From Cherax quadricarinatus (taxonomy: Eukaryota > Arthropoda > Malacostraca > Decapoda > Parastacidae): a DNA stretch of 64,000 nt. The stretch spans positions 124,001 through 188,000 of the forward strand of contig NW_027195372.1 in the NCBI RefSeq assembly GCF_038502225.1, given 5' to 3'. A program made the position numbers and the translations under genes. This document shows, in pieces, positions 24,317-37,500 of this stretch. Numbering within the stretch: the stretch's first letter is position 1; each line of letters opens with the position of its first letter. The notes below the pieces were generated by a model that saw nothing but the letters and a program-made list of their open reading frames with translations, ran no database searches and was not told where the DNA came from.

Positions 24317-27300
24317 TTCTGCCCATCCCTACCCTCTTCTAATCTTCCCTCCCCTCTTCTACGCTTCCCTCCTTTCTTCTACCCTTCCCTCCTCTCTTCT
24401 GCCCTTCCCTCCCCTCTTCTGCCCATCCCTCCCCTTTTCTAATCTTCCCTCCCCTCTTTTACCCTTACCTCACCTCTTCTACCCATCCCTCCCCTCTTCT
24501 ACCCTTGCCTCCGCTCTTCTGCCATTCCCTCCGTCTTCTACCCTTCCCTTCTCTCTTCTACTCTTCCCTCCCCTCTTCTACCCTTCCCTCTCCTCTTGTA
24601 CCCTTCTTTCCCCTCTTCTACCCTTCCATCCTCTTTTATACCCTTCTCTTCCCTCTTCTACCCTTCCTTCCCCTCTTCTCCCATTCCGTCTCCTCTTCTA
24701 CCCTTCCCTCCTCTCTTCTACCCTTCCCTCCCTTCTTCTGCCCTTCCCTTCCCTCTTCTGCCCTTCCCTTCCCTCTTCTGCCCTTCCCTTCCCTCTTCTA
24801 CCCATCCCTCATCTCTTCTAATCTTACCTCCTCTCTTCTACCCATCCCTCCCCTCTTCTATGCATCCCTCCTTTCTTCTACCATTCCCTCCTCTCTTATG
24901 CCCTTCCTTCCCGTCTTCTGCCCATCCCTCACCTTTTCTAATCTTCCCACCCCTCTTCTACCCTTCCCTCACCTCTTCTGCCCTTCCCTTCCCTCTTCTG
25001 CCCTTCCCTTCCCTCTTCTGCGCTTAACTTCCCTCTCCTACCCATCCCTCCTCTCTTCTAATCTTACCTCCTCTCTTCTACCCTTCCCTCCCCTCTTCTA
25101 CGCATCCCTCCTTTCTTCTACCATTCCCTCTTCTCTGTTGCCCTTCCTTCCCCTCTTCTGCCCATCCCTCACCTTTTCTAATCTTCCCTTCCCTCTTCTA
25201 CCCTTCCCTCACCTCTTCTGCCCTTCCCTTCCCTTCCCTCTTCTGCCCTTTCCTTCCCTCTTCTACCCTTCCTTTCCCTCTTCTGCCCTTCCCTTCCCTC
25301 TTCTACCCTTCCCTCCTCTCTTCTACCTTCCCTCCCCTCTTCTGCCCTTCCCTCCCCTCTTCCGCCCATCTCTCCCCTCTTCTAATCATCCCTCACCTAT
25401 TCTACTCTTGCCTCCCATCTTCTGCCCTTCCCTCCCCTTTTCTACCCTTCCCCCCTCTTCTACACTTCCTTCACCTCTTTTACCCTTCCCTGTCCTCTAC
25501 TAGTCTTCCCTCCCCACTTCTGCCCTTCCCTCTCCTCTTCTACCCTTCCCTCCCGTCTTCCGCCCTTCCATCCCTTCTTCTGCCCTTCCCTCCCTCTTAT
25601 AATCTTCCCTCCCCTCTTCTACCCTTCCCTCCTTTCTTCCACCCTTCCCTAGTGTCTTCCGCCCTTCCCTCCCTTCTTCTGCCCATCCCTCCTCTTTTCT
25701 AATCTTCCCTCACCTCTTCTACCCTTCCCTCCCCTCTTCTACCTTTCGATTCCCTCTTCCGCCCTTCCCTCCCCTCTTCTGAACTTCCCTCCCCTCTTCT
25801 ACTTTTCCCTCCCCTCTTCTAACCTTCCCTCCCATCACCTACCCTTTCCCCTCACTTCTACCCTTCTATTCCCTCTTTTACCCTTCCCTCCCCTCTTCTA
25901 CCCTTCCCTCCCCTCTTCTACCCTTCCCTCCTCTCTTCTACCCTTCCCTCCCCTCTTCTGCGCTTCCCTTCCCTCTTCTGCCCTTCCCTCCATTCTTCTG
26001 CCCTTCCCTTCCCTCTTCTACCCATCCCTTCCCTCTTCTAATCTTACCTCCTCTCTTCTACCCTTCCCTCCCCTCTTCTGCCCTTCCTTCTCCTCTTCTG
26101 CCCAACGCTCCCCTCTTCTACCCTTCCTTCCCCTCTTCTGATCTTATCTCCCCTCTTCTACCCCTCTCCTTTCTTCTACCCTTCCCTTCCCTCTTGTGCT
26201 ATTCACTCCTCTCTTCTACCCTTCGCTCGCCTCTTCTACCCTTCACTCCCCTCTTCTACCCTTCCATCCCCTCTTCTACCTTTTCCTCGTCTCTTCTACC
26301 CTTTCTTCCTCTCTTCTGCTCTTCCCTCCCCTCTTCTACCATAACCTTCCCTCTTCTACCCTTCCCTCCCCTCTTCTGCCCTTCCCTCCCCTCTTCTGCC
26401 TAGCCCTCCCCTATTCTACACTTCCTTCCGCTCTTCTGATCTTCCCTCCCCTCTTCCACCCTTCCCTCCCCTCTTCTAACCTTCCATCCCCTCTTCAGCC
26501 CTTACCTCCCTTCGTCTACCCTTCCCTCCCCTCTTCTACCCTTCCTTCTTTTCTTCTACCCTTCCCTCTTCTCTTCTACCCTTCCCTCCTCTCTTCTACC
26601 TATCCCTCCCCTCTTCTGCCCTTCCATTCTCTCTTCTGCCCTTCTCTACTTTCTTCTGCCCTTCCCTCCCCTCTTCTGCTCATCCCGCCCCTCCTCTGCC
26701 AAACCCCCCCTCTTGTACCCTTCCGTCCCCTCTTCTTCCCTTCCCTCCCCTATTCTGCCCAACCCTCCCCTCTTCTAAGCTTCTTTCCTCTCTTCTCCCC
26801 TTCCCTCCCCTCTTCTGCCCTTCCCTCTACTTTTCTGCCCATCCCTACCCTTTTCTAATCTTCCCTCCGCTCTTCTACCCTTCCCTCCTTTCTTCTTCCC
26901 TTCCCTCCTCTCTTCTGCCCTTCCCTCCCCTCTTCTGCCCATCCTTCCCCTTTTCTACTCTTCCCTTCCCTCTTCTAACCTTCCCTCACCTCTTCTACCC
27001 TTCCCCCCATTTTCTACCCTTTCCTTCCCTCTTCTGCAATTCCCTCCCTCTTCTACTCTTCCCTCATCTCTTCTACCCTTCCCTTCCCTCTTCTACCCTT
27101 CACTCCCCTCTTCTACCCTTCCCTCCTCTCTTCTACCCTTCTCTTCTCTCTTCTACCCTTCCCTCCCCTCTTCTACACTTCCCTCCCCTCTTCTACCCTT
27201 CCCTCATCTCTTCTACCTTTCCCTCCCCTCTTCTACCTTTCCCTTCCCTCTTCTAGCCATCCCTCCCCTCTTCTAATCTTACCTCCTCTCTTCTACCCTT

Positions 27301-30300
27301 CCCTCCCCTCTTCTGCCCTGCCGTCCAATCTTCTGCCATTCCCTCCCCTCTTCTAACCTTTCCTTCGCTCTTTTGCCATTACCTCCCCTCTTCTACCCTT
27401 CCCTCTTCTCTTCTACCCTTTCCTCCGCTCTTCTACCCTTCCCACCCATCCTCTACCCTTACCTTCCCTCTTCTTCCGTTCTCTCCCCTCTTCTACCCTT
27501 ACCTCCTCTCTTCTATCCTTTCCCTCCCCTCTACTGCCCTTCGCTCCCCTCGTATGCCCTTCCCTTCCATCTTCTACCCTTTCCTTCTTTCTTCTGCCCT
27601 TCCATCCCTTCTTCTGCAAAACCCTCCCTTCTTCTGCCCTTCCATCCCCTCTTCTACCCTTTCCTCCCATCTTCTGCCCTTCACTCCCCTCTTTTACCCT
27701 TCCTTTACCTCTTTTGCCCTTTCCTCCCCTCTTCTGCCCCTTCCTCTTCTCTTCTACCCTTCCCTCCTTTCTTCTACCCTTCCCTCTCCTCTTCTCCCCT
27801 CTTTGCCCTTCCCTCCCTCTTCTACCTTTTCCCCTTTTACTCTTCCCTAACCCTTCCTCTTCTCTTCTACCCTTCCTTCCTCTCTTTTATAGTCGATCCC
27901 CTTTTGTGCCCTTATCTCCTTTCTTCTGCCCATGCCTCCCCTCTTCTAATCATCCCTCACCTATTCTACAATTGCCTCCCCTCCTCTGCCCATCCCTCCC
28001 CTCTTCTACCCTTCCCCCTCTCTTCTAAACTTCCCTCCCTTCTTCTACCCTTCCCTGTACTCTTCTGGTCTTCCCTCCCCTCTTCTGCCCTTCCCTCTCC
28101 TCTTCTACCCTTCCCTCCTCTCTTCCCTGCTTCAATCCCTTCTTCTGCCATTCCCTCCCTCTTATACTCTTCCCTCCCCTCTTCCACCCTTCCGTCCTTT
28201 CTTCTACCCTTCCCTAGTCTCTTCTGCCCTTACCTCCCTTCTTCTGCCCTTCCCTCCCTTCTTCTGCCCATCCCTCCCCTTTTCTAATCTTCCCTCCCCT
28301 CTTCTACCCTTCCCTCACCTCTTCTACCCTTCCGTCCCTTCGTCTACCTTTCCATTCCCTCTTCCGCCCTTCCCTCCCCTCTTCTACCCTTCCCTCCTTT
28401 CTTCTACTTTTTTCTCCCCTCTTCTACCCTTCCCTCCCCTCTCCTACCCTTCCCTCCTCACTTCTACCCTTCTCTTCCCTCTTTTACCCTTTCCTCCCTT
28501 CTTCTACCCTTCCTTCCCCTCTTCTACCCTTCCCTCCTCTCTTCTACACTTCCCTTCCCTCTTCTAATCTTACCTCCCCTCTTCTACCCTTACTTCCTCT
28601 TTTCTGCCCTTTCCTCCCCTCTTCTAACCAACCCTAACCTCTTCTACCCTTCCTTCCCTTTTCTGATCTTCCCTCCCCTCTTCTACCCCTCCCTCCCCTC
28701 TTCTACCCTTCGTTTCCCTCTTGTGGTATTCCCTCTTCTCTTCTACCCTTCGCTCCCCTCTTCTACCCTTCCCTCCCCTCTTCTACCCTTACATCCCCTC
28801 TTCTACCCTTACTATCTCTCTTCTACCCTTCCCTCCTTTCTTCTGCCCTTCACCCATTCTTCTGCCCAAAACTCCCCTCTTCTACCCTATCCTTCCCTCT
28901 TCTACCCTTCTCTCCCCTCTTCTGCGCTTCCCTCCCATCTTCTACCCTTCCTTCCCCTCTTCTGATCTTCCCTCCCCTCTTGTACCCTTTCATCCCCTCT
29001 TCGACAGCTACCTCCCCTCTTCTATCCTTCCCTCACCTCTTCTACCCTTCCTTCTTCTCTCCTACCCTTCCCTCTTCTCTTCTAGCCTTCACTCGTCTCT
29101 TCTGCACATCTCTCCCCTCTTCTACCTTTTTCTTCGCTCTTCTAACCTTCCCTCCTTTCTTCTGCCCTTCCCTTCCCTCTTCTTCCCATCCCTACCATCT
29201 TCAAACCTTCCATCCCCTCTTCTACCCTTCCCTCCCCTCCTCTGCCCTTCCCTACCCTCTTCTGCCCAACCCTACCATCTTCTTCCCTTCCTTACCCTCT
29301 TCTACCCCTCCCTATTCTCTTCTGCACTTCCATCCCCTCTTCCACCCTTTCCTCCCCTCTTTTGCCCTTCCCTACTCTCTTCTACCCTTCCCTACCCTCT
29401 TCTACCCTTCCCTCCCCTCTTCTACCCTTCCTTCCGTTCTTTTGGCCTTCCCTCCTCTCTTCTGCCCTTCCCTCCCCTGTTCTACCCTTCCCTCCTTTTT
29501 TACGCCCTTCCCTCCCTTCTTCTGCCCTTCCCTCTTCTACCCTTTCCTCCCCTTTTCTTCCCTTCCTTCCCCTCTTCTGCCCTTCCCTCCCCTCTTCTAC
29601 CCTTCCCTCCCCCATTCTTCCTTTCCCTTCCTTCTTCTGCTCTTCTCTCTCCTATTCTGCATTTCCCTCCCCTCTTATGCCCATCCCTCACCTCTTCTAA
29701 TCTTCCCTCCCCTCTTCTACCCTTCCCTCCCCTGTTCTCCCCTTCCCTCCCCTCTTCTGCCCATCCCTCCGCTCTTCTACCCTTCCTTCAACTCTTCTAC
29801 CCTTACCTTTCCTTTTCTGCCCTTCCCTCCACTGCTCTACCTATCCATCCCCTCTTCTAATCTTCCCTCCTCTTATCTACCCTTCACTCCCCTCTTTTGT
29901 TCCTCCCTCCCGTCTTCTGCCCTTCCTTCCCCTCTTCTATCCATCCCTCCCCTCTTCTGTTCTTCCCTCCCCTCTTCTACCCTTCCCTCCTTTCTTCCGC
30001 CCTTCCCTCCAATCTTCTGCCATTCTTTCTCTCTTCTACCCTTCCCTCCCCTCTTCAACCCTTCCATCCCCTCTTCTGCCCTTCCCTCCCCTCTTCTACC
30101 CTTCCCTCCCCTTCTACCCTTCCCTTCCTTCTTTTGCCCTTCCCTCCCCTCTTCTGCCCTTCCCTTCAGTCTTCAACACATTCCTACCTTCTTCTAATTT
30201 TCCTTCCCCTCTTCTACCCTTCCCTCCCCCTTCTGCCCTTCCATCCCCTCTTCTGCCCTTCTCTACCCTCTTCTACCCTTCCCTCCTTTCTTCTACCCTT

Positions 30301-33300
30301 CCCTCCCCTCTTCTGCCCTTCTCTCCCTTCTTCTACCCTTCCCTTCTCTCTTCTGCCATTCCCTCCCCTCTTCTGCTTTTCCCTCTCTTCTTCTACCCTT
30401 CCCCCTTTTCGACCCTTCCCTACCCTCTTCTACCCTTCCCTTCTCTCTTCTACCCTTCCTCCCCTCTTCAACCCTTCCCTCCCCTCTTCTGCCCTTCCCT
30501 TCAATCTTCTGCCCTTCTCTCCCCTCTTCTGCCCTTCTCTCCCCTCTTCTGCCCATCCCTTCCCTCTTCTAATCTTTCTTTCTCTCTTTTACCCTTCCCT
30601 CCTCTCTTCTGCCCTTCCCTCCCCTCTTCTGCCCAACCATTCCCTCTTCTAAGCTTTCTTCCCGTCTTCTACCCTTACCTTCCCTTTTCTGCCATTCCCT
30701 CCCCTCTTCTACCCTTCCCTCCTTTCTTCTATACTTTCCTCCCCTCTTCTCCCTTTCCATTTCCTCTTCTACCCTTCACTCCCCTCTTTTACCCTTCCCT
30801 CCTTTCTTCTACCCTTCCCTCCTCTCTTCTACCCTTCCCTCCCCTCTACTGCCCTTCCCTTCCCTCTTCTGCCCTTCCTTCCTCTCTTGTACCCTTTCGT
30901 CCTCTCTTCTGCCCTTCCCTCCCCTCTTCTGCCCTTCCCCCCCTCTTCCGCCCTTCCCTCCCGTCTTCTACCCTTCACTCCTCTCTTCTACCCTTCCCTC
31001 ACTTCTTCTACCCTTTCCTTCACTCCTCTACTCTTCTCGCCCCTCTTCTACCCTTCCCTCCCTTCTTCCTCCCTTCCCGCCCCTCTTCTCCCCTTCCATC
31101 CCCTCTTCTACCATTCCCTCCTTCTTCTGCCCTTCCCTCCCCCCTTCAACCCATCCGTCACCTCTTCTAATCTTCCCTCCCCTCTTCTGTTCTTCCCTCC
31201 ACTCTTCTGCCAAACCCTTCGCTCTTCTACCCTTCCTTCCCCTCTTCTACCCATCCCTCTCCTCTTCTGCCCTGCCCTCCCCTCTTTTACCCTTCCCTCC
31301 CTTCTTCTACCCTTCCCTCCTCTTTTCTACCCTTCACTACTCTCATCTACCCTTCTTTTCCCTCTTCTATCCCTTCCCTCCCTTCATCTGCCCTTCCCTA
31401 GCCTACTTCTACCCTTCCCTCCCCTCTTCTGCCCTTCCCTCTCCTCTTCTGCCCTTCCCTTCTCTCTTCTACCCTTCCCTTCCCTCTTCTGCTATTACAT
31501 CCCCTCTTCTACCCTTCCATCCCTTCTTCTACCCTTCCCCCTTTTCTACCCTTCCCTCCCCTCTTGTACCCTTTCCATCCCCTCTTCTACCCTTCCCTCC
31601 CCTCTTCTTCCATTCCCTCCTTTCTTCTACCCTTCTGTCCCTTCTTCTACCCTTCTTTTCTCTCTTCTACCCTTCACTCCCCTCTTCTGCCCTTCTTTTC
31701 CCTCTTCTGCCCTTCCCTCATTTCTTCTACCCTTTCGTCCTCTCTTCTGCCCTTACCTCCCCTCTTCTGCCCTTCCCTCCCCTCTTCTGCCCTTCCCTCC
31801 CGTCTTCTACGCTTCCCTCTCCTCTTGTACCCTTCCCTCCCCTCTTTTACCCTTCCCTCCCCTCTTCTACCCTTCCGTCCCCTCTTCTACCCTTCCCTCC
31901 CCTCTTCTACCCTTCCCTCCTCTCTTCTACCCTTCCCTCCCTCTTCTGCCCCTCCCTTCTCTTTTCTGCCCTTCCCTCCCCTCTTCTGCCCTTCCCTCCT
32001 CTCTTCTACCCATCCCTCCCCCTTCTAATCTTCCCTCCCCTCTTCTACCTTTCCCTCCCTTCTTCTGCCCTTACCTCCCCTCTTCTGCCCAACCCTTCCT
32101 TCTTCTAATCTTCCTTCCCTTCTTCTACCCTTCCCTCTTCTCTTCTACCCTTACCTCCCCTCTTCTGCCCTTCCCTTCTCTTTTCTGCCCTTCCCTCCCC
32201 TCTTCTGCCCTTTCATCCCCTCTTCTACCCATCCCTCCCCCTTCTAATCTTCCCTCTCCTCTTCTGCCTTTCCCTCCCTTCTTCTGCCCTTCCTTCCCCT
32301 CTTCTGCCCAACCCTCCTTTCTTCTAATCTTCCTTCCCCTCTTCTACCCTTTCCTCCGCTCTTCAGTTCTTCCCTCCTCTCTTCTGCCCATCCCTCTTCT
32401 CTTCTAATCTTCCATCCCCTCTTCTACCCTTCCCTGCCCTCTTCTACCCTTCTCTCCCTTCTTCTGCTTTTCCCTCCGCTCTTCTGCCCATCCCTCCCAT
32501 CTTCTAATCTTCCCTCCCCTCTTCTACCCTTCTTTCCCCTTTTCTACCCTTCCCTCCCTTCTTCTCTCCTTGCCTTCAATTTTCTGCCATTCTCTCCCCT
32601 CCTCTACCCTTCCTTCCTTTCTTCTATCCTTCCCTCCCCTCTTCTACCCTTCTCTCCCTTCTTGCACACTTCCTTCCCCTCTTCTACCCTTCCCTCCTCT
32701 CTTCTACCCTTCCCTCCCCTCTTCTGCCTTTCCCTCCCCTCTTCTGCCCATCCCTCCCCTCTTTTAATCTTCCCTTCCATCTTCTACCCTTTCCTCCCCT
32801 CTTCTACCCTTCCCTCCCCTCTTCTACCATTCCCTCCCCTCTTCTACCCTTCCCTCCTTTCTTCTACATTTCCCTCCCCTCTTCTACCCTTCCTTCCCCT
32901 CTTCTACCCTTCCTTCCTCTCTTCTACACTTCCCTTCTCTCTTCTGTCCTTCCCTTCCCTCTTCTGCCCTCCTCTCCCCTCTTCTACCCTTCCCTTCCCT
33001 CTTCTGCCATTCCCTCCCCTCTTCTACCCTTCCCTCATTTCTTCTACCTTTCCATCCCCTATTCTCCCTTTCCATCCCCTCTTCTACCCTTCCCTCCCCT
33101 CTTCTACCCTTCCCTCCTTTCTTCTACCCTTCCCTCCCCTCTTCTACTCTTCCCTCCTCTCTTCTACCCTTCCATCCTCTTTTCTGCTCTTCCCTTCCCT
33201 CTTCTGCCCTTCCCTCCTTTCTTCTATCCTTTCGTCATCTCTTCTGACTTTCCCTCCCCTCTTCCGCCTTTCCCTCCCCTCTTCTGCACTTCCCTCCCGT

Positions 33301-34552
33301 CTTCTACCCTTCCCTCACTTCTTCTACCCTTCTCTTCACTCCTCTACCCTCCCTGCCCCTCTTCTACCCTTCCGTCCCTTCTTCTACCCTTCCAGCCTCT
33401 CTTCTACCCTTCCCTCTTCTCTTCTACCCTTCCTTTCCCTCTTCTGTCCTTCCCTCCCTTCTTCTGCCCTTTCCTCTCTTCTTCTGCCCTTCCCTCCCCT
33501 CTTCTAACCTACTCTCCCATCTTCTACCCTTCCCTTCTTTCTTCTGCCCTTCCCTCCTCTCTTCGGCGCTTTACTCCCTTCTTCTACCCTTCCCGCCACT
33601 CTTCTACCCTTCCTTCCCCTATTCTACCCTTCCTTCTCCTCTTCTGCCGTTCCCTCTCCTCTTTTACCCTGCCCTCCTTTCTTCTACCCTTCCCTCCTTT
33701 CTACCCTTCAATCTCCTCATCTATCCTTCTTTCCCCTCTTCTATCCCATCCCTCCCTTCTTCTGCAATTCCCTCCCCTCTTCTGCCCTTCCCTCCCCTAC
33801 TTCTACCCTTCCATCCCCTCTTCTGCCCTTCCCTCTCCTCTTCTGCCCTTCCCTCCTCTTTTCTACCCTTCCCTTCCCTCTTCTTCTGTTCCCTCCGCAC
33901 CTCTACCCTTCTCTCCCCTCTTTTGCCCTTCCGTCTCTTCTACCCTTCCCTCATCTCTTGTAACCTTCCCTTCCGTCTTCTGCCCTTCCCTCCATTCTTC
34001 TACCCTTCCCTCCCGTCTTCTACCCTTCCCTCCCCTCTTCTACCCTTCCCTCCCTTCTTCTACCCTTCCAGCCCCTCTTCTAGCCTTCCCTCTTCTCTTC
34101 TACCCTTCCCTCCCCTCTACTGTCCTTCCCTCCCCTCTTCTGCCCTTCCCTCTCTTCCTCTGCCCTTCCATCCCCTCTTCTATCCTACCCTCCCATCTTC
34201 TACCCTTCCCTCCTTTCTTCTGCCCTTCCCTCCTCTCTTCGGCCCTTTCCTCCCTTCTTCTACCCTTCCTGCCCCTCTTCTATCGTTCCTTCCCCTATTC
34301 TACCCTTCCTTCTCCTTTTCTGCCCTTCCCTCTCCTCTTTTACCCTGCCCTACCTTCTTCTACCCTTCCTTCCTTTCTACCCTTCAATCTCCTCATCTAC
34401 CCTTCTTTCCCCTCTTCTATCCCATCCGTCCCCTCTTCTGCGATTCCCTCCCCTCTTCTGCCCTTCCCTCTCCTACTTCTATCCTTCCCTCCCTTCTTCT
34501 ACCCTTTCCTCCCGTCTTCTACCCTTCGCTCCCCTCTTCTACCATTCCCTCC
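24317..34552. repeat. 20-bp polypyrimidine minisatellite, right block (about 510 copies)
   Basis: This is the same 20-bp pyrimidine unit as before the LINE insertion, continuing for 10.2 kb. Variant units with CTAATCTT, CTCTTCCGCC or CCTTCGTC recur in clusters, suggesting multi-unit duplications; for example, similar runs around 33,560-33,900 and 34,220-34,480 include the motif TTCAATCTCCTCATCTA. With the left block, it puts about 13.8 kb of nearly pure pyrimidine on one strand. Long open frames here are repeat artefacts. Confidence 0.97.
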
Positions 34553-37500
34553 GCATCACTCAGACTAGCATCACTCAGACTAGCATCACTCAGACTAGCA
34601 TCACTCAGACTAGCATCACTCAGACTAGTATCACTCAGACTAGTATCACTCAGACTAGCATCACTCAGACTAGCATCACTCAGACTAGCATCAATCAGAC
34701 TAGCATCACTCAGACTAGCATCACTCAGACTAGCATCACTCAGACTAGCATCACTCAGACTAGCATCACTCAGACTAGCATCACTCAGACTAGCATCACT
34801 CAGACTAGCCTCACTCAGACTAGCCTCACTCAGACTAGCATCACTCAGACTAGCATCACTCAGACTAGCATCACTCAGACTAGCATCACTCAGACTAGCA
34901 TCACTCAGACTAGCATCACTCAGACTAGCATCACTCAGACTAGCATCACTCAGACTAGCATCACTCAGACTAGCATCACTCAGACTAGTATCACTCAGAC
35001 TAGTATCACTCAGACTAGTATCACTCAGACTAGCATCACTCAGACTAGCATCACTCAGACTAGCATCACTCAGACTAGCATCACTCAGACTAGCATCACT
35101 CAGACTAGCATCACTCAGACTAGCATCACTCAGACTAGCATCACTCAGACTAGCATCACTCAGACTAGCATCACTCAGACTAGCATCACTCAGACTAGCA
35201 TCACTCAGACTAGCATCACTCAGACTAGCATCACTCAGACTAGCATCACTCAGACTAGCATCACTCAGACTAGTATCACTCAGACTAGCATAACTCAGAC
35301 TAGCATCACTCAGACTAGTATCACTCAGACTAGCATCACTCAGACTAGCATCACTCAGACTAGCATCACTCAGACTAGCATCACTCAGACTAGCATCACT
35401 CAGACTAGCATCACTCAGACTAGCATCACTCAGACTAGCATCACTCAGACTAGCATCACTCAGACTAGCATCACTCAGACTAGCATCACTCAGACTAGTA
35501 TCACTCAGACTAGCATCACTCAGACTAGCATCACTCAGACTAGCATCACTCAGACTAGCATCACTCAGACTAGCCTCACTCAGACTAGCCTCACTCAGAC
35601 TAGCATCACTCAGACTAGCATCACTCAGACTAGCATCACTCAGACTAGCATCACTCAGACTAGCATCACTCAGACTAGCATCACTCAGACTAGCATCACT
35701 CAGACTAGCATCACTCAGACTAGCATCACTCAGACTAGCATCACTCAGACTAGCATCACTCAGACTAGCATCACTCAGACTAGCATCACTCAGACTAGCA
35801 TCACTCAGACTAGCATCACTCAGACTAGCATCACTCAGACTAGCATCACTCAGACTAGCATCACTCAGACTAGCATCACTCAGACTAGCATCACTCAGAC
35901 TAGCATCACTCAGACTAGCATCACTCAGACTAGCATCACTCAGACTAGCATCACTCAGACTAGCATCACTCAGATTAGCATCACTCAGACTAGCATCACT
36001 CAGACTAGCATCACTCAGACTAGCATCACTCAGACTAGCATCACTCAGACTAGCATCACTCAGACTAGCATCACTCAGACTAGCATCACTCAGACTAGCA
36101 TCACTCAGACTAGCATCACTCAGACTAGCCTCACTCAGACTAGCATCACTCAGACTAGCATCACTCCGACTAGCATCACTCAGACTAGCCGCACTCAGAC
36201 TAGCAGCACTCAGACTAGCCTCACTCAGACTAGCATCACTCAGACTAGCATCACTCAGACTAGCATCACTCAGACTAGCATCACTCAGACTAGCATCACT
36301 CAGACTAGCATCACTCAGACTAGCATCACTCAGACTAGCATCACTCCGACTAGCATCACTCAGACTAGCAGCACTCAGACTAGCATCACTCAGACTAGCC
36401 TCACTCAGACTAGCTTCACTCAGACTAGCATCACTCAGACTAGCATCACTCAGACTGGCATCACTCAGACTAGCATCACTCAGACTAGCATCACTCCGAC
36501 TAGCATCACTCAGACTAGCAGCACTCAGACTAGCATCACTCAGACTAGCATCACTCAGACTAGCATCACTCAGACTAGCATCACTCAGACTAGCATCACT
36601 CAGACTAGCCTCACTCAGACTAGCATCACTCAGACTAGCATCACTCAGACTAGCATCACTCAGACTAGCATCACTCAGACTAGCATCACTCAGACTAGCA
36701 TCACTCAGACTAGTATCACTCAGACTAGCATCACTCAGACTAGCATCACTCAGACTAGCATCACTCAGACTAGCATCACTCAGACTAGCATCACTCAGAC
36801 TAGCATCACTCAGACTAGCATCACTCAGACTAGCATCACTCAGACTAGCATCACTCAGACTAGCATCACTCAGACTAGCATCACTCAGACTAGCATCACT
36901 CAGACTAGCATCACTCAGACTAGCATCACTCAGACTAGCATCACTCAGACTAGCATCACTCAGACTAGCATCACTCAGACTATCATCACTCAGACTAGCA
37001 TCACTCAGACTAGCATCACTCAGACTAGCATCACTCAGACTAGCATCACTCAGACTAGCCTCACTCAGACTAGCATCACTCAGACTAGCATCACTCAGAC
37101 TAGCATCACTCAGACTAGCCTCACTCAGACTAGCATCACTCAGACTAGTGTCACTCAGACTAGCATCACTCAGACTAGCATCACTCAGACTAGCATCACT
37201 CAGACTAGCATCACTCAGACTAGCATCACTCAGACTAGTGTCACTCAGACTAGCATCACTCAGACTAGCATCACTAAGATTAGCATCACTCAGACTAGCA
37301 TCACTCAGACTAGCATCACTAAGATTAGCATCACTCAGACTAGCATCACTCAGACTAGCATCACTCAGACTAGCATCACTAAGATTAGCATCACTCAGAC
37401 TAGCATCACTCAGACTAGCATCACTAAGATTAGCATCACTCAGACTAGCATCACTCAGACTAGCATCACTCAGACTAGCCTCACTCAGACTAGCATCACT

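Noticed and set aside
19740..34500. Very long proline/serine/leucine-rich open frames (up to 732 codons) and basic/acidic frames on the other strand
   Set aside because: They are readings of a stop-poor 20-bp pyrimidine unit. Overlapping frames on both strands are open, there is no domain or credible start, and unit divergence ignores codon positions.
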